The notes under the pieces: generated by a model
Database searches by the model: none
Seen by the model: the letters and a program-made list of their open reading frames with translations, nothing else
What the model was told of the DNA's origin: nothing
In this document: positions 1 to 12,541 of the stretch, one piece after another
How positions within the stretch are numbered: position 1 is the stretch's first letter
Layout: every line of letters starts with the position of its first letter
Source: Siniperca chuatsi
Taxonomy: Eukaryota > Chordata > Actinopteri > Centrarchiformes > Sinipercidae
Assembly (NCBI RefSeq): GCF_020085105.1
Contig: NC_058042.1
Location: forward strand, 16,202,001 to 16,266,000
Direction: 5' to 3'
DNA: 64,000 nucleotides
Position numbers and translations under genes: made by a program

Positions 1-3000
1 GTCACACTAAACCTTTTTCTGAGTTTAGAGAGCTTATCAGACACCAAAACAGCATCTGGTTCAGTGGCAACTGAGCAAATGCTGCTGCGCTTACTGGTGC
101 ATGTGCTGTCCAAGTTGTCACCTATCACAAAAGACTTTTGTCTTGTCTTATCTGGAGCGTAGCAATTACTCAGGTAACGTGGAGGGGATGGGCTGGGGTT
201 CTCCTTCAGGGCTTGCTCTATCTTTTGTATCCTGTTGAGGACTGCTGATGTCTCCTTCCGAGCAGACAGGGAACGTACAAATGTTCCTGAGGACTCTGAC
301 TTGCCTATCCTTTTCCGGAAGCGACCTACGCCGTCTTTGTCTGCAACTCCTTCCTCCTCCTCTGTCTCTGTGTAGGAGCATTCTGAGAAAGCTGTGCTCA
401 TCCTGCGAACCCCCTTAAAGTCAAAAGTTTTCTCGCTACAGGGAGAAGAGAGCAGGCTGGGGCAGCCCTCACTGCCCCCTACACACTCTCCTCCTCTTTT
501 ATCTAGAAGCAAGCTCATCCTAGGCAGAGCCACCCTTCTGCACTCCCATTCTGAGATCTTTTTGCGGATTGTGGTGGGGGGAACACCTGCTACTGAGCGG
601 GTGAGAGAGAGGGTGCGCTTGTGGCTTTGGTTAGAGGAAGGTCCCAGTGAGAGCGTGCTCCAACTCAGGGGCCTACCATTAAGTCCATCTCCCGGAGAGA
701 GATTCCCTTGTTTCTCCTTCTGCTCCTGGACGGCCTGACTTTCCTGACAGGACTTGGTTTGAGCTGAGGGCTTATAGATGGAGAGCCTATTGTCCAGGCA
801 GCTGATGCTCTTTGACTTGGTGAGACGGCCTTGGGAGTCAGGGTCACCTATGAGAGATGCACCACTGCACAGGGTAGCAGTTTTGCTGTTCCAGCCAGCA
901 CGTACCAAGAACCTGCCGTCAGTCCTGACGTACCTACTCTGCTTCCCAGAGTTCTCACTGTCACTGAGGAGAGACTGCTGGCTCTGCCCCTGACTGGCAG
1001 AGAGAACAGGACACGGTGATGTAGACTGGCACCTAAAACAAGACAGAGAAAGGTGTGAACAAACCATGTAAACATTTAAATGTTTCTCTGAGGGGGGAAA
1101 CACATTACAGCCTGACAGATATTAATAAACCAAAAGAGGCAAATCATAGAAGCTGCCAACAAATCCACTCAACCCTGCAGCATGAAAAGTAACTCGATGT
1201 GGAACAGATGGAAGAAAACTGTAAAGAATCAGCTGAAAATTCTGAATTCATTTCCAAGATCAAAGACAGATTGAAAACCTGAGCCACTTATTTAGAATAA
1301 CCACAGGAAAGTATTTTGTCTTTGGCAGCATGAGATTCAATAAAGGCCAAAGGAAATACAGACTACATTAAAATGCCACTGTGGATTTTTCCACATCATC
1401 AAAATAACTTGAGGAGAATCACAGTGGACCTCACACAGAAAGCAGTATGACAAGCAAGATTTATTACAGCGGTCTTACCTGTAAAAGTCTCACTGTTCCT
1501 CTCTGGTCCTAAAAGCCTTTTCTGATCCCTGCAGCTGAGTGATACTAGGTGCTACAGTAGTCCCACGCTCACTGATGACTGTACCTTCGTTCACCACACA
1601 CACGCACACAGTTTCTCACGGTGCTCACTCCTTTAAGATTTCCAAAGAGAGACAAACTTTCCCTGTAAATCCCTGACACCTTACTATTCATAGTCTTTCA
1701 GGAACCATGTCATGACTTGGAAGCTGGCTAAGTCTTGCGAAAGTGAAGCGTTGGGAGATCTGATGTCACAGCCATGGTTAGAATAACAAGCATTATGGGA
1801 GGAGGAAGCTGAGGGCTGCGGACTGTGATCCAACAATGCAGGTTGGGACAGATCTCGCCTCACACCTATCTGCCCTTCCCTGGTTTCATTCCTCCTGCTG
1901 CAGGGTTGGGAGACATTTACAACAGCTAGAAACCTGCAAGCTGCAAGCATGATGGATGCATTTCATCTTACTCTCCTTTGAAGAAATATGAGAATACAAG
2001 ACGACGAATAATGTCTGGAGATTTTTACTGCTGGTTTGTAGTATTTTGAAGTCCAATAAATATATTTTTACACACAAAACTTTGGATAATGTGATTAATC
2101 AGACTGATATATGATATATCACTGAACATGATTTCACCCAGCTTGGTCAACAAGGAATAACTGAATATGATACTGTAGTTCTTATAAGCAGTATATTAAC
2201 ATTTAATAAACACTAAAGTAGTCGTAAGCATATATAAGGACATTTTAAGTGTTTATTAATGTACAGTATTAACAATAATAACTTCTCCCATGCAAACATA
2301 TTTTATATTATTACAACTGTGTTTGACTATATTATCATTCATTATCTGTTTATACACCAGCCTCCACTTATGGGTCCGCACAGGAGGAGTTATAAATGTT
2401 GATAAATATATTAATAATAATAAATATCTGTTTACAACTAGGCTACATTATAGTATGTTATAAACAATTTATTCTTTATAAACTGCTAATAAATACTAAA
2501 TAGGGGGACTTAAGTAAAGTGATGTCAACATTTCATTAAGAGGGACAACCTCTAAATCATCATATAATAGTAATAAAACATGAAATGGACTTCATCTTCA
2601 GTCTCACCTTAATCACATAACAACCAACGCCTTTTGTAGAGTTACTATAGCTACTTCACAAAAGGCTCTACACTATAGCTTTATTTCATGAGAAAAATTT
2701 AGGTTTGTATCAAACATTAACAGATAATCTTTCCCACACTATGAATAAAGTGAGCTCTGATTACTACCTTACTCAGATTATTAATGTAAATACATACTAA
2801 CTTGTCTCAGGTGAAATGTCTATCAGACTTTAATATTTGCAGATATTTTTTAAACACTCATATATTAAACACATATTAATTAGCAGTCCAACACATGACA
2901 TGTTGCAGTTAGCAGTCCAACACATGACATGTTGCAGTGCTTCAGCAGGGAGCTATTAGAACTTGTCTGGCAACTTAAAATCCTTTCCTGGTAAAACTCC

Positions 3001-5735
3001 TAACTAAACTTCTGCCAAGGAGCATGGCTAATGCAGCAAGCCAGAGAGGGAGCAATGTCTCTGAAGCTAAATATCAATGGGAATGTTTTAGTAGCAACCA
3101 GACCAAACATTCAGTAATGCAATTCTAATGCCAGTAACAGTACAGTTTATTGAGTTAATCACAGCAGTTTAAATCTTTGCTCTCTGGTTTGATGTCCTCT
3201 GGGGTTTTACATTTTTTCTAATTTAACAATTAAAACATGGGGAAGATTCAGTGCTGTCTCCACCCTCGACCATGATTCCACCAATGTGACAGTAAACAAG
3301 CAAGAACAAGATGATATGGAAAAAAAGATTCAAACCGGCTTCATATTGTGGTGTGTGAATGTTTCAAAGAGACTGCATCTATGTTCCATTTGTGCACTAA
3401 GTGCACTACTTACTGTAGTGTCTTTAGTCTGAAATGCTCATTTGACTGAAGTGACTTTGAACTGAGTCTTTACAAAATGTTTGTTTTGCAATATATTATT
3501 TTGTTTTTGTGTACTTTGTATCGTTGTTTATATGTTTTGTTTGTTTGCCTCCTTTGGTTCGTACAATCACTATCTCATTGCTACACTGCACTTAAATTTG
3601 ATCTGTTTATGTAGCAGCAGATTTAATCAACTGCAAAAGTAAAATCAGCCACAGAAAAAGACGGATTTTAGAATATTATGGCCTCATTTAGCTGGGATTA
3701 CACTGTAAAATAAAATGTAGACTGCAGTATGAAGACCTCTCCATTAGACACACAAAGAAAATATGTGCAGAATTTTTGTCTATTTAGGGTGTGGGGACTT
3801 TTAGGGGGTTCTGATGGTCTGGATCATGCTTGTAAAAATAAGCCCAGTTTAGTCAGCTTCAGCTGAGCCGGCCACACGTACAGTACTGTACAAAGAGCTG
3901 GATGCCAGTCACGACCTGGCCTCTGGCTTTCACTCAGGCTTCCAGGGCATGCTAACCACAAGCCACTTCCTGTTACTGACCAGGATGGAGGGAGCAGACT
4001 GCTCATACAAACAGCACTTCTGCTATTATAGTTCAGCATATGTAAACTTTATCATCCATCAGCACTTTTCTCTGTCACTTGTGCATTATCTTACATAAAA
4101 CTCTTTATTTTTAGTTTTGGAGGTTTTATTTGCTTACATATCAGTAATTAAGATAAATTCAGTGAATGTGCATTTCTGTATGTATAAAACACTAGTCACA
4201 GCCTTTTCTGTATGTTTTGTGTTGCTAAAACACCTCTCTGGATTGCTTTTATAGTTACTTGTGATCTTTGAGGTGCAGGACATTCCTTCAAACATCAGAA
4301 AATTGGCAGGGAAGATCTTGTATTGTAAGTTTAAATTATTCCCTCACAGAAGGTCACAGAACAAGAATCAAGCACACCCTACGTTTTTGTGTTTGGCTTT
4401 GTACTGATTTTTTCCCACCATGTTGCTGCATGTTGCCATGCGTGGCTCTAGAGGTTACACAGTTCAATGCAGGTGTCATTTGTCCTAGAAACTGATCGCT
4501 GGTTAATTTCATAGTTTAGGGGAATGCTGCAAAGCATCTTTGCCTCATAAGCTTTAAATGTGATGTTTAAGAATCTAGGGTAACATGAGGATAGCAAGCA
4601 GTTAATAAGGCTCTACTACAATGACAATTAAACTGATCAACAGAGGCTAAGGTTAAATGCACCATTATCACGTTAGAGGAATGCAGCCAGCACATTGAGA
4701 GATGTGCTACTGTTATTAGTGTTTTCCTCACATTTACATTCACCAAGTTTACTTTGGGAATAGTGTACTTTTGACAAATCTGTGGTAAAACGTGCACATT
4801 TACCAGCAAATGAATGCCATTTATCTACATCATAATATTAACATTATGATTAAAATTTGTGTGGTTTGCCATTTCCAGTAGGCCTAATTTACACCACAAG
4901 CAATTACAGAAACCAGCTGCCACAGGTTAATTTATGTTTTGCGGTGAAAGAAATATTGCCCTGTGTGTGTTTACCATCACTGTCTCATCAGCATCAGAAA
5001 ATGAGGAAGTATAGACTAAACAACACTGCCAGTCAAACAGTAGCATTACTATATATTAGAATACCGATAGAAGAACCAATGCTAACAATCATCTTGCTCA
5101 CAATCAGTCACAAGGTGGTGTGACAGTGTAAACACAGACTACATTTCACAGATGTCAAGTACAATGATCATGTGTAACGACTGTATGTGAGATGAGATGA
5201 AATCTTTTCTTACCACTCTGCCTGTTCCTAAGAAGACTTTCTGGTTAAAGAAAAAGCTGAGTAAAATATGACAGGATGATAAACTGTAAGAATGAATAGT
5301 CTAGATATCACATATAATTCCCAAAGTTTGTTTTTCTCTCCCAGCAGGTCATTGTCAGCTCTCAACATGCTAACACAAGATTCAGCTCCCTACTCACAGT
5401 TCAGAGTTGGATGGGGCCCTTGTCCAGGATACAGGATTGTACTTGCAAAAGCTTTGGAAGTCTTATCATGACTGACAATCATTAGTGGTTCTTTCCCATA
5501 AGTGAAAAAAATGTGGTTGAAAATGAATGAACTGATATTACGTACAGCACTTGATTCTCTTTCATATCAAAAGAACAAAACATCCAGTCAGATGGATACT
5601 CTGACACCATGTGATATGACTGAAAGTGCACCAGCCCACCCCTGTCCCAGATGTCACTGACCTGTCGGGGACGTCCTGTGGAGCTTTACCCCCTCTTGCA
5701 CAAGGAACAGCCTTCGAACTCTTGTTGGCAGTCAT
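1..5735 (-). CDS. dennd2b: dennd2b (ST5), N-terminal part of a DENN-domain Rab GEF; continues off the left edge
   Basis: Two coding exons are visible. The start-codon exon is 5662-5760, with ATG at 5735-5733, 24 codons plus two bases, and donor gtcagt. The next exon is 1-1032 (acceptor gttttag), about 343 codons, and runs past the left edge. The two join in phase to give a protein starting MTANKSS and continuing into CQSTSPCPVLS, then EKTFDFKG, SECSYTETEEEE and LNRIQKIEQ. These blocks resemble the long disordered N-terminus of vertebrate ST5/DENND2B in the same order. The family is known as a guanine-nucleotide exchange factor for Rab13 at the cell periphery. The catalytic DENN module lies outside the window. 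A GTG 21 nt upstream in frame is not needed as a start, because the ATG has A at -3. The first 5' UTR exon is not proven. The call rests on remembered family sequence and matches the tmem9b/scube2 neighbourhood. Confidence 0.9.
1033..5661 (-). other. dennd2b intron between the start-codon exon and the large N-terminal exon
   Basis: AT-rich non-coding sequence of about 4.6 kb. I see no convincing coding exon in it. A donor-like site at 1479/1478 (cag|gtaaga on the minus strand) has a stop in the frame that would be needed, so it is not a coding exon. A perfect 29-bp tandem duplication lies at 2881-2938. Confidence 0.6.
2881..2938. repeat. 29-bp tandem duplication (two identical copies)
   Basis: The unit beginning tagcagtccaacacatgac occurs at 2881-2909 and is repeated at 2910-2938 with no mismatch. 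Identity between the copies suggests a recent duplication. It lies in a dennd2b intron. Confidence 0.9.
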
Positions 5736-7094
5736 GTTTGTCTGCAAACCGCCCACTCACCTGAAGGACAAACACAAGGATGTGAAACTTTTGAAAAGAT
5801 GCAGCATTCCACGCATTTCAATAAGCAAAAAAAAAAAAACATGAACTCATACTGCAAACTAAAACTCTTCTGAGGTTGTTTGGGTTTGTCAGTGAGTGCT
5901 ATTAGGAATTTAGACTGTGAATTAAGGATATCACTAAAATATTAAATGGAATTAGACTCACAAAAGGTCCAACCCTCTCATGAACATGGACTTTAATCCA
6001 GAACCACATCAAAAACCAGATGGCCAACATTCCTGTAAGACCACAGCCAGGACCCAAGTCAAAATTGTGTGCGCCATCAGTGTGAACATGTCAACTCATG
6101 TTACTTGACTTGGCTTTGTAGCTCTGCTCACCACCTGGGTTTAATGTTGGTCAGACACTGCTTAACTTTGGCATCAAAGGGTGAACACAGGTTCCAACAA
6201 TAACAATAGGATTGTTATAGGAAATTATGGACTTAATAAAGTACTATAACCCTATAGTCGATGTTAGCTTGACTTGATGTTGAAGTTCTAACACTCCCAA
6301 AATTTTACTTCTTCTCAATCGCAGATTAACATGAGAGTAAAGTAGAAAGGTAGTTATTGCACTTGACAACTTTTCATAAGGCAAGCTAATAAAAAATCCT
6401 ACAAAGTACCCCACTTCACTACAAGTGCCATGTTGAATCTTCAGTGCAAACATTGCAGACGAATTTCAACAAACCAAAAGCAAATGGTATAACTAGCACA
6501 GCATGTAGACAATGCTGTGCCATAGAAACTCTGGTGTTCAGGCACAGCTATTCCTCCACTTTAAAAAAAATGTCTATTTTCACATCAAACAACACAGAAC
6601 TACATTACTGCCACTAAAACAGCTCAACTGACACTATTTAAACAAGGTCCTGATCCACATTTGAATCAGAGCCAGAGAGGAAATTTGGAAAGAAAGCCAT
6701 TGTTCACTTGACCGCTACCCCGTTGGTAGTTCTGTAATGCATAAACCAGGATAATACAGAGTATAATTGACCAATTTGATGTGTGCAGAGACATTAAGGT
6801 TTTATTGTTATTTTGCAGCTACCTGTGTGTGTTTGTTGTGCATGATTTAATCAAGGTCTCCACAGTGGATCATCATGTGTCTGTCACTGCACTTCAGCAC
6901 AACATTTTAATTTCAGAGGCTGCCTTCAGGTGGCTGCAGATACTTAATTAACTATAGGGGAAGGCTTTTATGCAGTGTAAAAGCAGCAGTGGATAACAGA
7001 GATTGGTAGTCCTCTCATTAAAGGCTCAAGGCTCAAGGTTCAAACAAATCACAACAAAATACATTTGCCCACTTATTCCTTGTGATATTTAGTA

Positions 7095-7500
7095 CAGCCT
7101 GACAAAACTTTTTAGGCCAATACCAATATTTGAGAGTTCCAAAAATGAGATAACGATATATATTGCCCGACAGTCTTTTGTTTTTTTTACATAAAGGCAC
7201 AACATAAACAAACATTTTTGTTAAGGATCCCTGATTGATTTTTTTTTGTATTGTGGCCACGATATACACTAAGTGTGGTACTTTGTAGTTGAAAAACAAA
7301 CTTGTCAGTGCTCTCTGGTGGACAAACAATGGAATGAAGACACTAATCTGAATTACCGCAATCATATCTTTGGCATTCCTTTACTGTAATGTTTATTCTT
7401 ACAGACATATGCACAGATACCGATATATCTGCGTTTAACTAATAATCGGGCGATCCATCAGCCCGAGCGGTTAATTGGTCTAGCTCTAATATCTAGCCGT
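7095..7500. repeat. Degenerate interspersed repeat with gatatat / cgatatatctg motifs
   Basis: The segment contains acgatatatattgcccgac, ccgatatatctgcg and aatcgggcgatccatcag. These resemble the cgatatatcggcc-type ends of old DNA-transposon repeats common in fish genomes. Edges and family are uncertain and the copy is heavily mutated. Confidence 0.35.
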
Positions 7501-8957
7501 GCAGATAGTTTTGGCTTTATTTTCCAAGAGATTTCTGCCTCTACCATAATATGATATGACAATATAATAGAGGGGAACAAAATTTTGTTGATAGTGCTAA
7601 AAGCATTGCTGGGAGTCGCTTAAAGCATGCTCTCACAGATGCATGTTGTTATTACTTATAGACTGTGGATCAGTTTCATTTAACATCCTCTATTTAACAC
7701 TATGAAAAGCTCTAACAGCAGAAAAAACTGTTAAGACATCAACCTTATAATAAACATTTCCTGGATCAAATTAGACCAGCAGTCAGTTAAATCCCCCCTT
7801 CAAACTGTAGGCCATTGCCCCTGAAAATCACTTTGTAGCAATAACCCTTTAAACATCGTCCTGGTGCATAAGGAGGTCAAATGGAGATCCCTAGAGATCA
7901 GAGGTAGAGGATGGGAGGGTGCTTGGCAGCATGACTTGTTTACAGGAAGTTGTTGTATGAAGAAGCCAGCCAACCAGTAGTGGATCTGAGTCCTATAGAG
8001 ACAGATGAGGAGAGAAAGGGAGCATTCCTGCTGTCAGCTATTTCCTGTAACTGTGGATTGTGTTAAGAGGACGGGACATGCATCATTATTTTCAAAGAAT
8101 GATGTTGTCCTGTCCTGTGTATAACTCTCCAGTACGGTTGTTAGTCTGTGAACTATGAAGAAAATTACACTCAAAGTAATGCATAGGTTGCATTGAGGAT
8201 TGTCCTGGGAAAACACACTTTTTGGATAGCAAAATGGAACAAAAATTAGCTAAATAATGTATCCATGATTGCATGATAAAACAAAACAAATCATTCTGGA
8301 AATCTAAACCAAAAAGGAAATTGAGACAAAAAATAAGCAGAACTTGAGAAATACATTCTTTCATATTACTCTAAATTAAACCAAATGAAAATATTCTGCT
8401 TACATAACATTCTGACACACTGGCAGCTGTGTAAATTATTATTTCTGATTAATACCTGCTGAAACAATACTGTATGTTTTTGGATGTGACATTCAATATT
8501 CTCTCCGACTCTCTCGCTGATTGAAAACATGAAGCTTCTGTCATTTCAATTTGTAACACCTTCAAGCTAACATACAACGTTTAGAGGGGAAAAAAACTGC
8601 AATCAGCTGCCAGGATCAAACTGTTACCATTTTAAATGATGTCAGCTCTACACAATTTAGTTATGAAGTTGAGAGGGATGTTTATTTGTATAAATTCATC
8701 ATTTCTTTGGACTGAGAATGCTACAATCACAGAAATGGGTCACAGAGGCCCAGGATGGACTTTGCAGTGTAAACACCAAGGCGTTAGCCAACTGACTTCC
8801 TGAGGTCTGATACCATCTCTCTACACAAAATCATAAGCTGTAAACAACCACTTCTAAGAAAGCTCTAGAGTACTTTTAAAGTGCATTCAACCGGATTCAA
8901 CACAAATTTTCTCTTGAGATGTCAGAGCCAAAAGGCTAGCTAATGGGCAACAGTAGC

Positions 8958-9963
8958 CGTGTTTCCATCAATATATTTTTATGCGCATTTTGAAGAAGAA
9001 CTGCATTAGTAAAGGTTGATGGAAATGGCTAACTTTACGCTCGCTTGAGGTGGTTTCTGCCTTTTTTGAAAAAGACTTAATGTGCTTAATGGGAGATGGA
9101 AACTGCATTCTTTCTAATGATCAGCAGGGGCGACTCCACTGGTTGCAAAAAGAAGTCAGATTGTATAGAAGTCTATGAGAAAATTACCCTACTTCTCACT
9201 TCATTTATTACCTCAGTAAACATTTTCCTAATGAATCGCTGGTTTCAAGTCTTCTTCAATACAGCATGATGTTCATTTTGTAAAGTCGCTACCACGGCGA
9301 CCTGTCAATCAGGATAGAGGCGATTCGTGTCCACTGCACTGTGTACATTTAACTAGCCGTGAACTTTGGGTGCTGTCTGTCTTTTCATCTAAGAACTTTT
9401 ACCCTTTCACAGTGTGTTTTCACTTCATGAAAGTTAATTGTAACATTTTGGCTGCCTAAAAATGTCTTGTTCAGCGTTCAGTTGTACTAAAAGACACTAA
9501 GGAGTCAGCTGTTAATTTTTTCTGGTAAGTACAACTTGTTTTAAGCCTGTTTTTCACAAGCCAAAATTTGCATCCCAATTAATAACGCACAGTTAACGTG
9601 AATTACGGATGCACCTTGCTAACCCCGCTAGCTAGCTCCACCCTCTCGCCCAAATATGGTAACTTCTGGTTTAAAAAAAACAACATGGTGATGACCAAAA
9701 TGCCAGTCTCGAGGCTTCAAAACGGTAGTCCACAAACTTCTTTTATACAGTCTATGGTTCTGATGTAGCGAACATTTAACTCGCTCGCTGTGTCCGCTGA
9801 CAGCGTCTTGATATTCCCATATCCCTTCTGACGAAACTACACTTTGCGTAGCCTAGTTTATTCGCTCCAAACCGGTTGATGGAAACGCGCCTAATTCGCA
9901 TTTTCTTATTTTTATCATTTCAAAAGTTCGCTTCAAACTCGCTTGACAATTTGATGGAGACAC
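8958..9963. mobile_element. Non-autonomous DNA-transposon-like element with tttccatcaa ends, carrying a nested insertion
   Basis: The left end reads cgtgtttccatcaa at about 8957-8970 and the right end reads ttgatggagacac at 9951-9963, giving imperfect terminal inverted repeats. Related ttgatggaaa blocks occur inside near 9018 and 9877. Between about 9125 and 9760 lies a separate block, running from gactccactggttgcaaaaag to catagtc-type sequence near 9755, that looks like an independent high-copy fish repeat inserted into the first. No transposase is present. The superfamily is not assigned. Confidence 0.5.
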
Positions 9964-10750
9964 AGTAGTGAGAAGTCAGCAGTTTCATGCTGATCACTAC
10001 TGTGTCTTGATGACACACTTGACATTGGTGTTAAATGTTTGATGTTTTACAGAATGAGGCGGGGCACGAAAAGACAATGTATAAGGGCAGACGTTGGCCT
10101 GACTGTGTTATTAAAGAAATTAGTTGGCAGAAGATTTTGTACAACATTTCACAACACACTACAATATGTTCCTCAAATAAAAACACTTTGCCAAACAGGT
10201 ATTTGCATGCTTCACAATACCTCTGGGGATAAAAACTTTTTAAATTTTAGAGTTAAAGCTTCAATAGTTCTTATTGATAAAGTCGATATGGCAAACTTGT
10301 AAGGTTGTTGCTCATTTACACATCAAGCAGATATGGAGCAACATTAACATTATTTTGGAGTCATGTTTGTGACCACCAGGTGAATGTAAGTTCGATATTC
10401 ACTCTCCTTTTAGCTCTGTTTTGGTCTCCACCAACTCCTGATGGAAATATCTGGCTCTTTAGCTGCTAAATGTTCCACTATGTTCACCAAATAGTCACTA
10501 ACTGTGTCTGTCTGCTATTTTGTGCTGAGCAGGTAGTGGACAGTGGGTTTTAGGTGCTTTTTTGCTGAAAACAGCTGGATGCTGCAACTGGAAACAACAC
10601 TGATAAGAACAGTGGGACTGACCCAAAACAACTAAGTTGCGGGCCGGAAAACCTAAACAATAATCTGAAAGATACTACGCTCTGTTTGTTAACATGCAAC
10701 AACCTGAGGGGTTGTTGCATGAAAACATGAAAATATTTATTTTTAAGAGT

Positions 10751-10796
10751 GGGGCGCCCTGGTAGTTCACCTAGTAGAGCGTACACCCCATGTACC
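10751..10796 (+). repeat. 5' head of a tRNA-derived SINE (fragment)
   Basis: The run ggggcgccctggtagttcac followed by ctagtagagcg resembles a tRNA D-arm/A-box region, as found in the heads of tRNA-derived SINEs in fish. Only about 46 bp are recognisable. No B-box or tail follows, so it is a truncated fragment and not a tRNA gene. Confidence 0.45.
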
Positions 10797-11346
10797 TTGA
10801 CAGGATACTATTTACAACTACTCTGTTTTACACATCCACACTCCTAAAAAACAGCAATTTTATAAAATGTGCTCCCAAATCACACATCTGCACTTCCCAG
10901 CTACTGAACAGTAGCTTGACTACTTCATGTGACTACTTATAGCTTTGTTAAACAAGACATACAGCCTTGGAGAAGTTAAAAGTTCTCTTTCCCTTATTTT
11001 AATCCCTATACTTGTAGCAGAGAGCTGAAATTAGTTCTCTGGCTCTGACTTAAAAACAAATCCCAAAAGCCACTGTCCCTTTAAGATATTTAACACCATC
11101 ATCTCAGAGACCTTGCTTATTTCAGGGTTTTTCCTGTTTTTTTTTTTCATGTTCATGTCTAGAAGTACTAATTGATTACATGAGAGGCATATCAATGACG
11201 CATATTTTCCTCAGCAACAAGAGCATATTCATGAAATGGGACTACAACAGTGTCTCCTTTAGACTATTTGGGCTGGAATAAAAGAGTCCTTTGTGTTCAA
11301 TCTGTCCTTGAGAGGGAGATGTGGTAAAAAGTAAGTCTTTTATCAG

Positions 11347-11347
<1 letters not shown>

Positions 11348-11413
<66 letters not shown>
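11348..11413. repeat. (GT)n microsatellite, about 66 bp
   Basis: Uninterrupted alternating TG dinucleotides, likely length-polymorphic and capable of Z-DNA. It lies in the gene-free region upstream of dennd2b. Confidence 0.95.
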
Positions 11414-11418
<5 letters not shown>

Positions 11419-12509
11419 GAGAGACTCTATTAGGTAAAATATCTTTCAAAAGAGAGTCCATACGTCCCTGGCCCTGTCACATTTGTCAGATCATCTGATA
11501 CACAGTTCTCTCCACTACATGGAGGAGCGTACCAATATTTGCCTGATCCATCAGACTGCGGCTGCATTCAAAATATCAAAGTACGTTTTCAGAGGGTGAA
11601 AAAAACACCTGGACCTGATGCCAAGAGCTTCTTTTTTATTCAATAAAGACTACACTCAAATATGCACTCTCTCAGCACCTGGCACTTGATGTTCAGACTA
11701 CGAGAGCATGGCACGATTTTATGTAACAATTTTATGACGTCAACTTTCATTAACCTGCACCTGGGTTCAGCTTCAGATCTTTGTTTATCCTGAAACATGC
11801 AGTAGCAGACACAACAGCTTTCATAAACAGAGACTAATACTCTCTTCTTCTGTCTCTTGCTACTCTGCTTTTATGGCTGACCTGGTCCTCAGTTTCTGCT
11901 GATCAGGAACCTGACTTCAAGGTTTTAATAACCACCAGAGAGCATTACAGGCAGCCAAGAAGCAATGGGGAAAGGAAGAGTGAAAATCTCTGCAAATTCT
12001 CAACTCTTTCCAGACGTCACAACTCACTGGCAGACATGAGCCCACGCACTGATCCACGCCATTGTTTCAATATCTGCAGAAAGACCAGTTTTGTCCACTA
12101 AAGACAAAAAGAGACTTGAGCTGGTTGAGTTGGATCATGTTAAACAGAGCATTGTGGGAGTTGAGTTGCAACCTAGGATATTACAGTCCACATAAAAACA
12201 TTTTAGACACACATATGAACTGTACATATGAGGGGTATACACATACAACCTTGTATTGCAGGCCAAACATGAATGAAAAGTAAAACCTTTACTTAATCAT
12301 CTGTCTGGTAATATACAAAACGTTTTCGGCCATCCAGCCTTCATCAGTTCATACGTACTTGACTGAATCAAAAATTCATGAGTGCGACCCCCTCTTCGTT
12401 TTATGTATATATGCATCTAGGATAACGCACCAGTTGGTCAGAGCGCATTGACAATCCAACAAATAGGAAAAGCAAAACCTCTCAACTGAAAAAAAAACCC
12501 TGATGTATT

Positions 12510-12541
12510 ATACTCTGGATATAATATACTCTGGATATAAT
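12510..12541. repeat. 16-bp tandem duplication
   Basis: The unit atactctggatataat is present twice without mismatch at 12510-12525 and 12526-12541, followed by more TA-rich sequence. Confidence 0.85.

Noticed and set aside
1479-1700. Possible dennd2b coding exon ending at the donor 1479/1478
   Set aside because: In the frame needed to join exon 1-1032 it has a TGA just before the donor and no later ATG. The exon at 5662-5760 fits both phase and family sequence.
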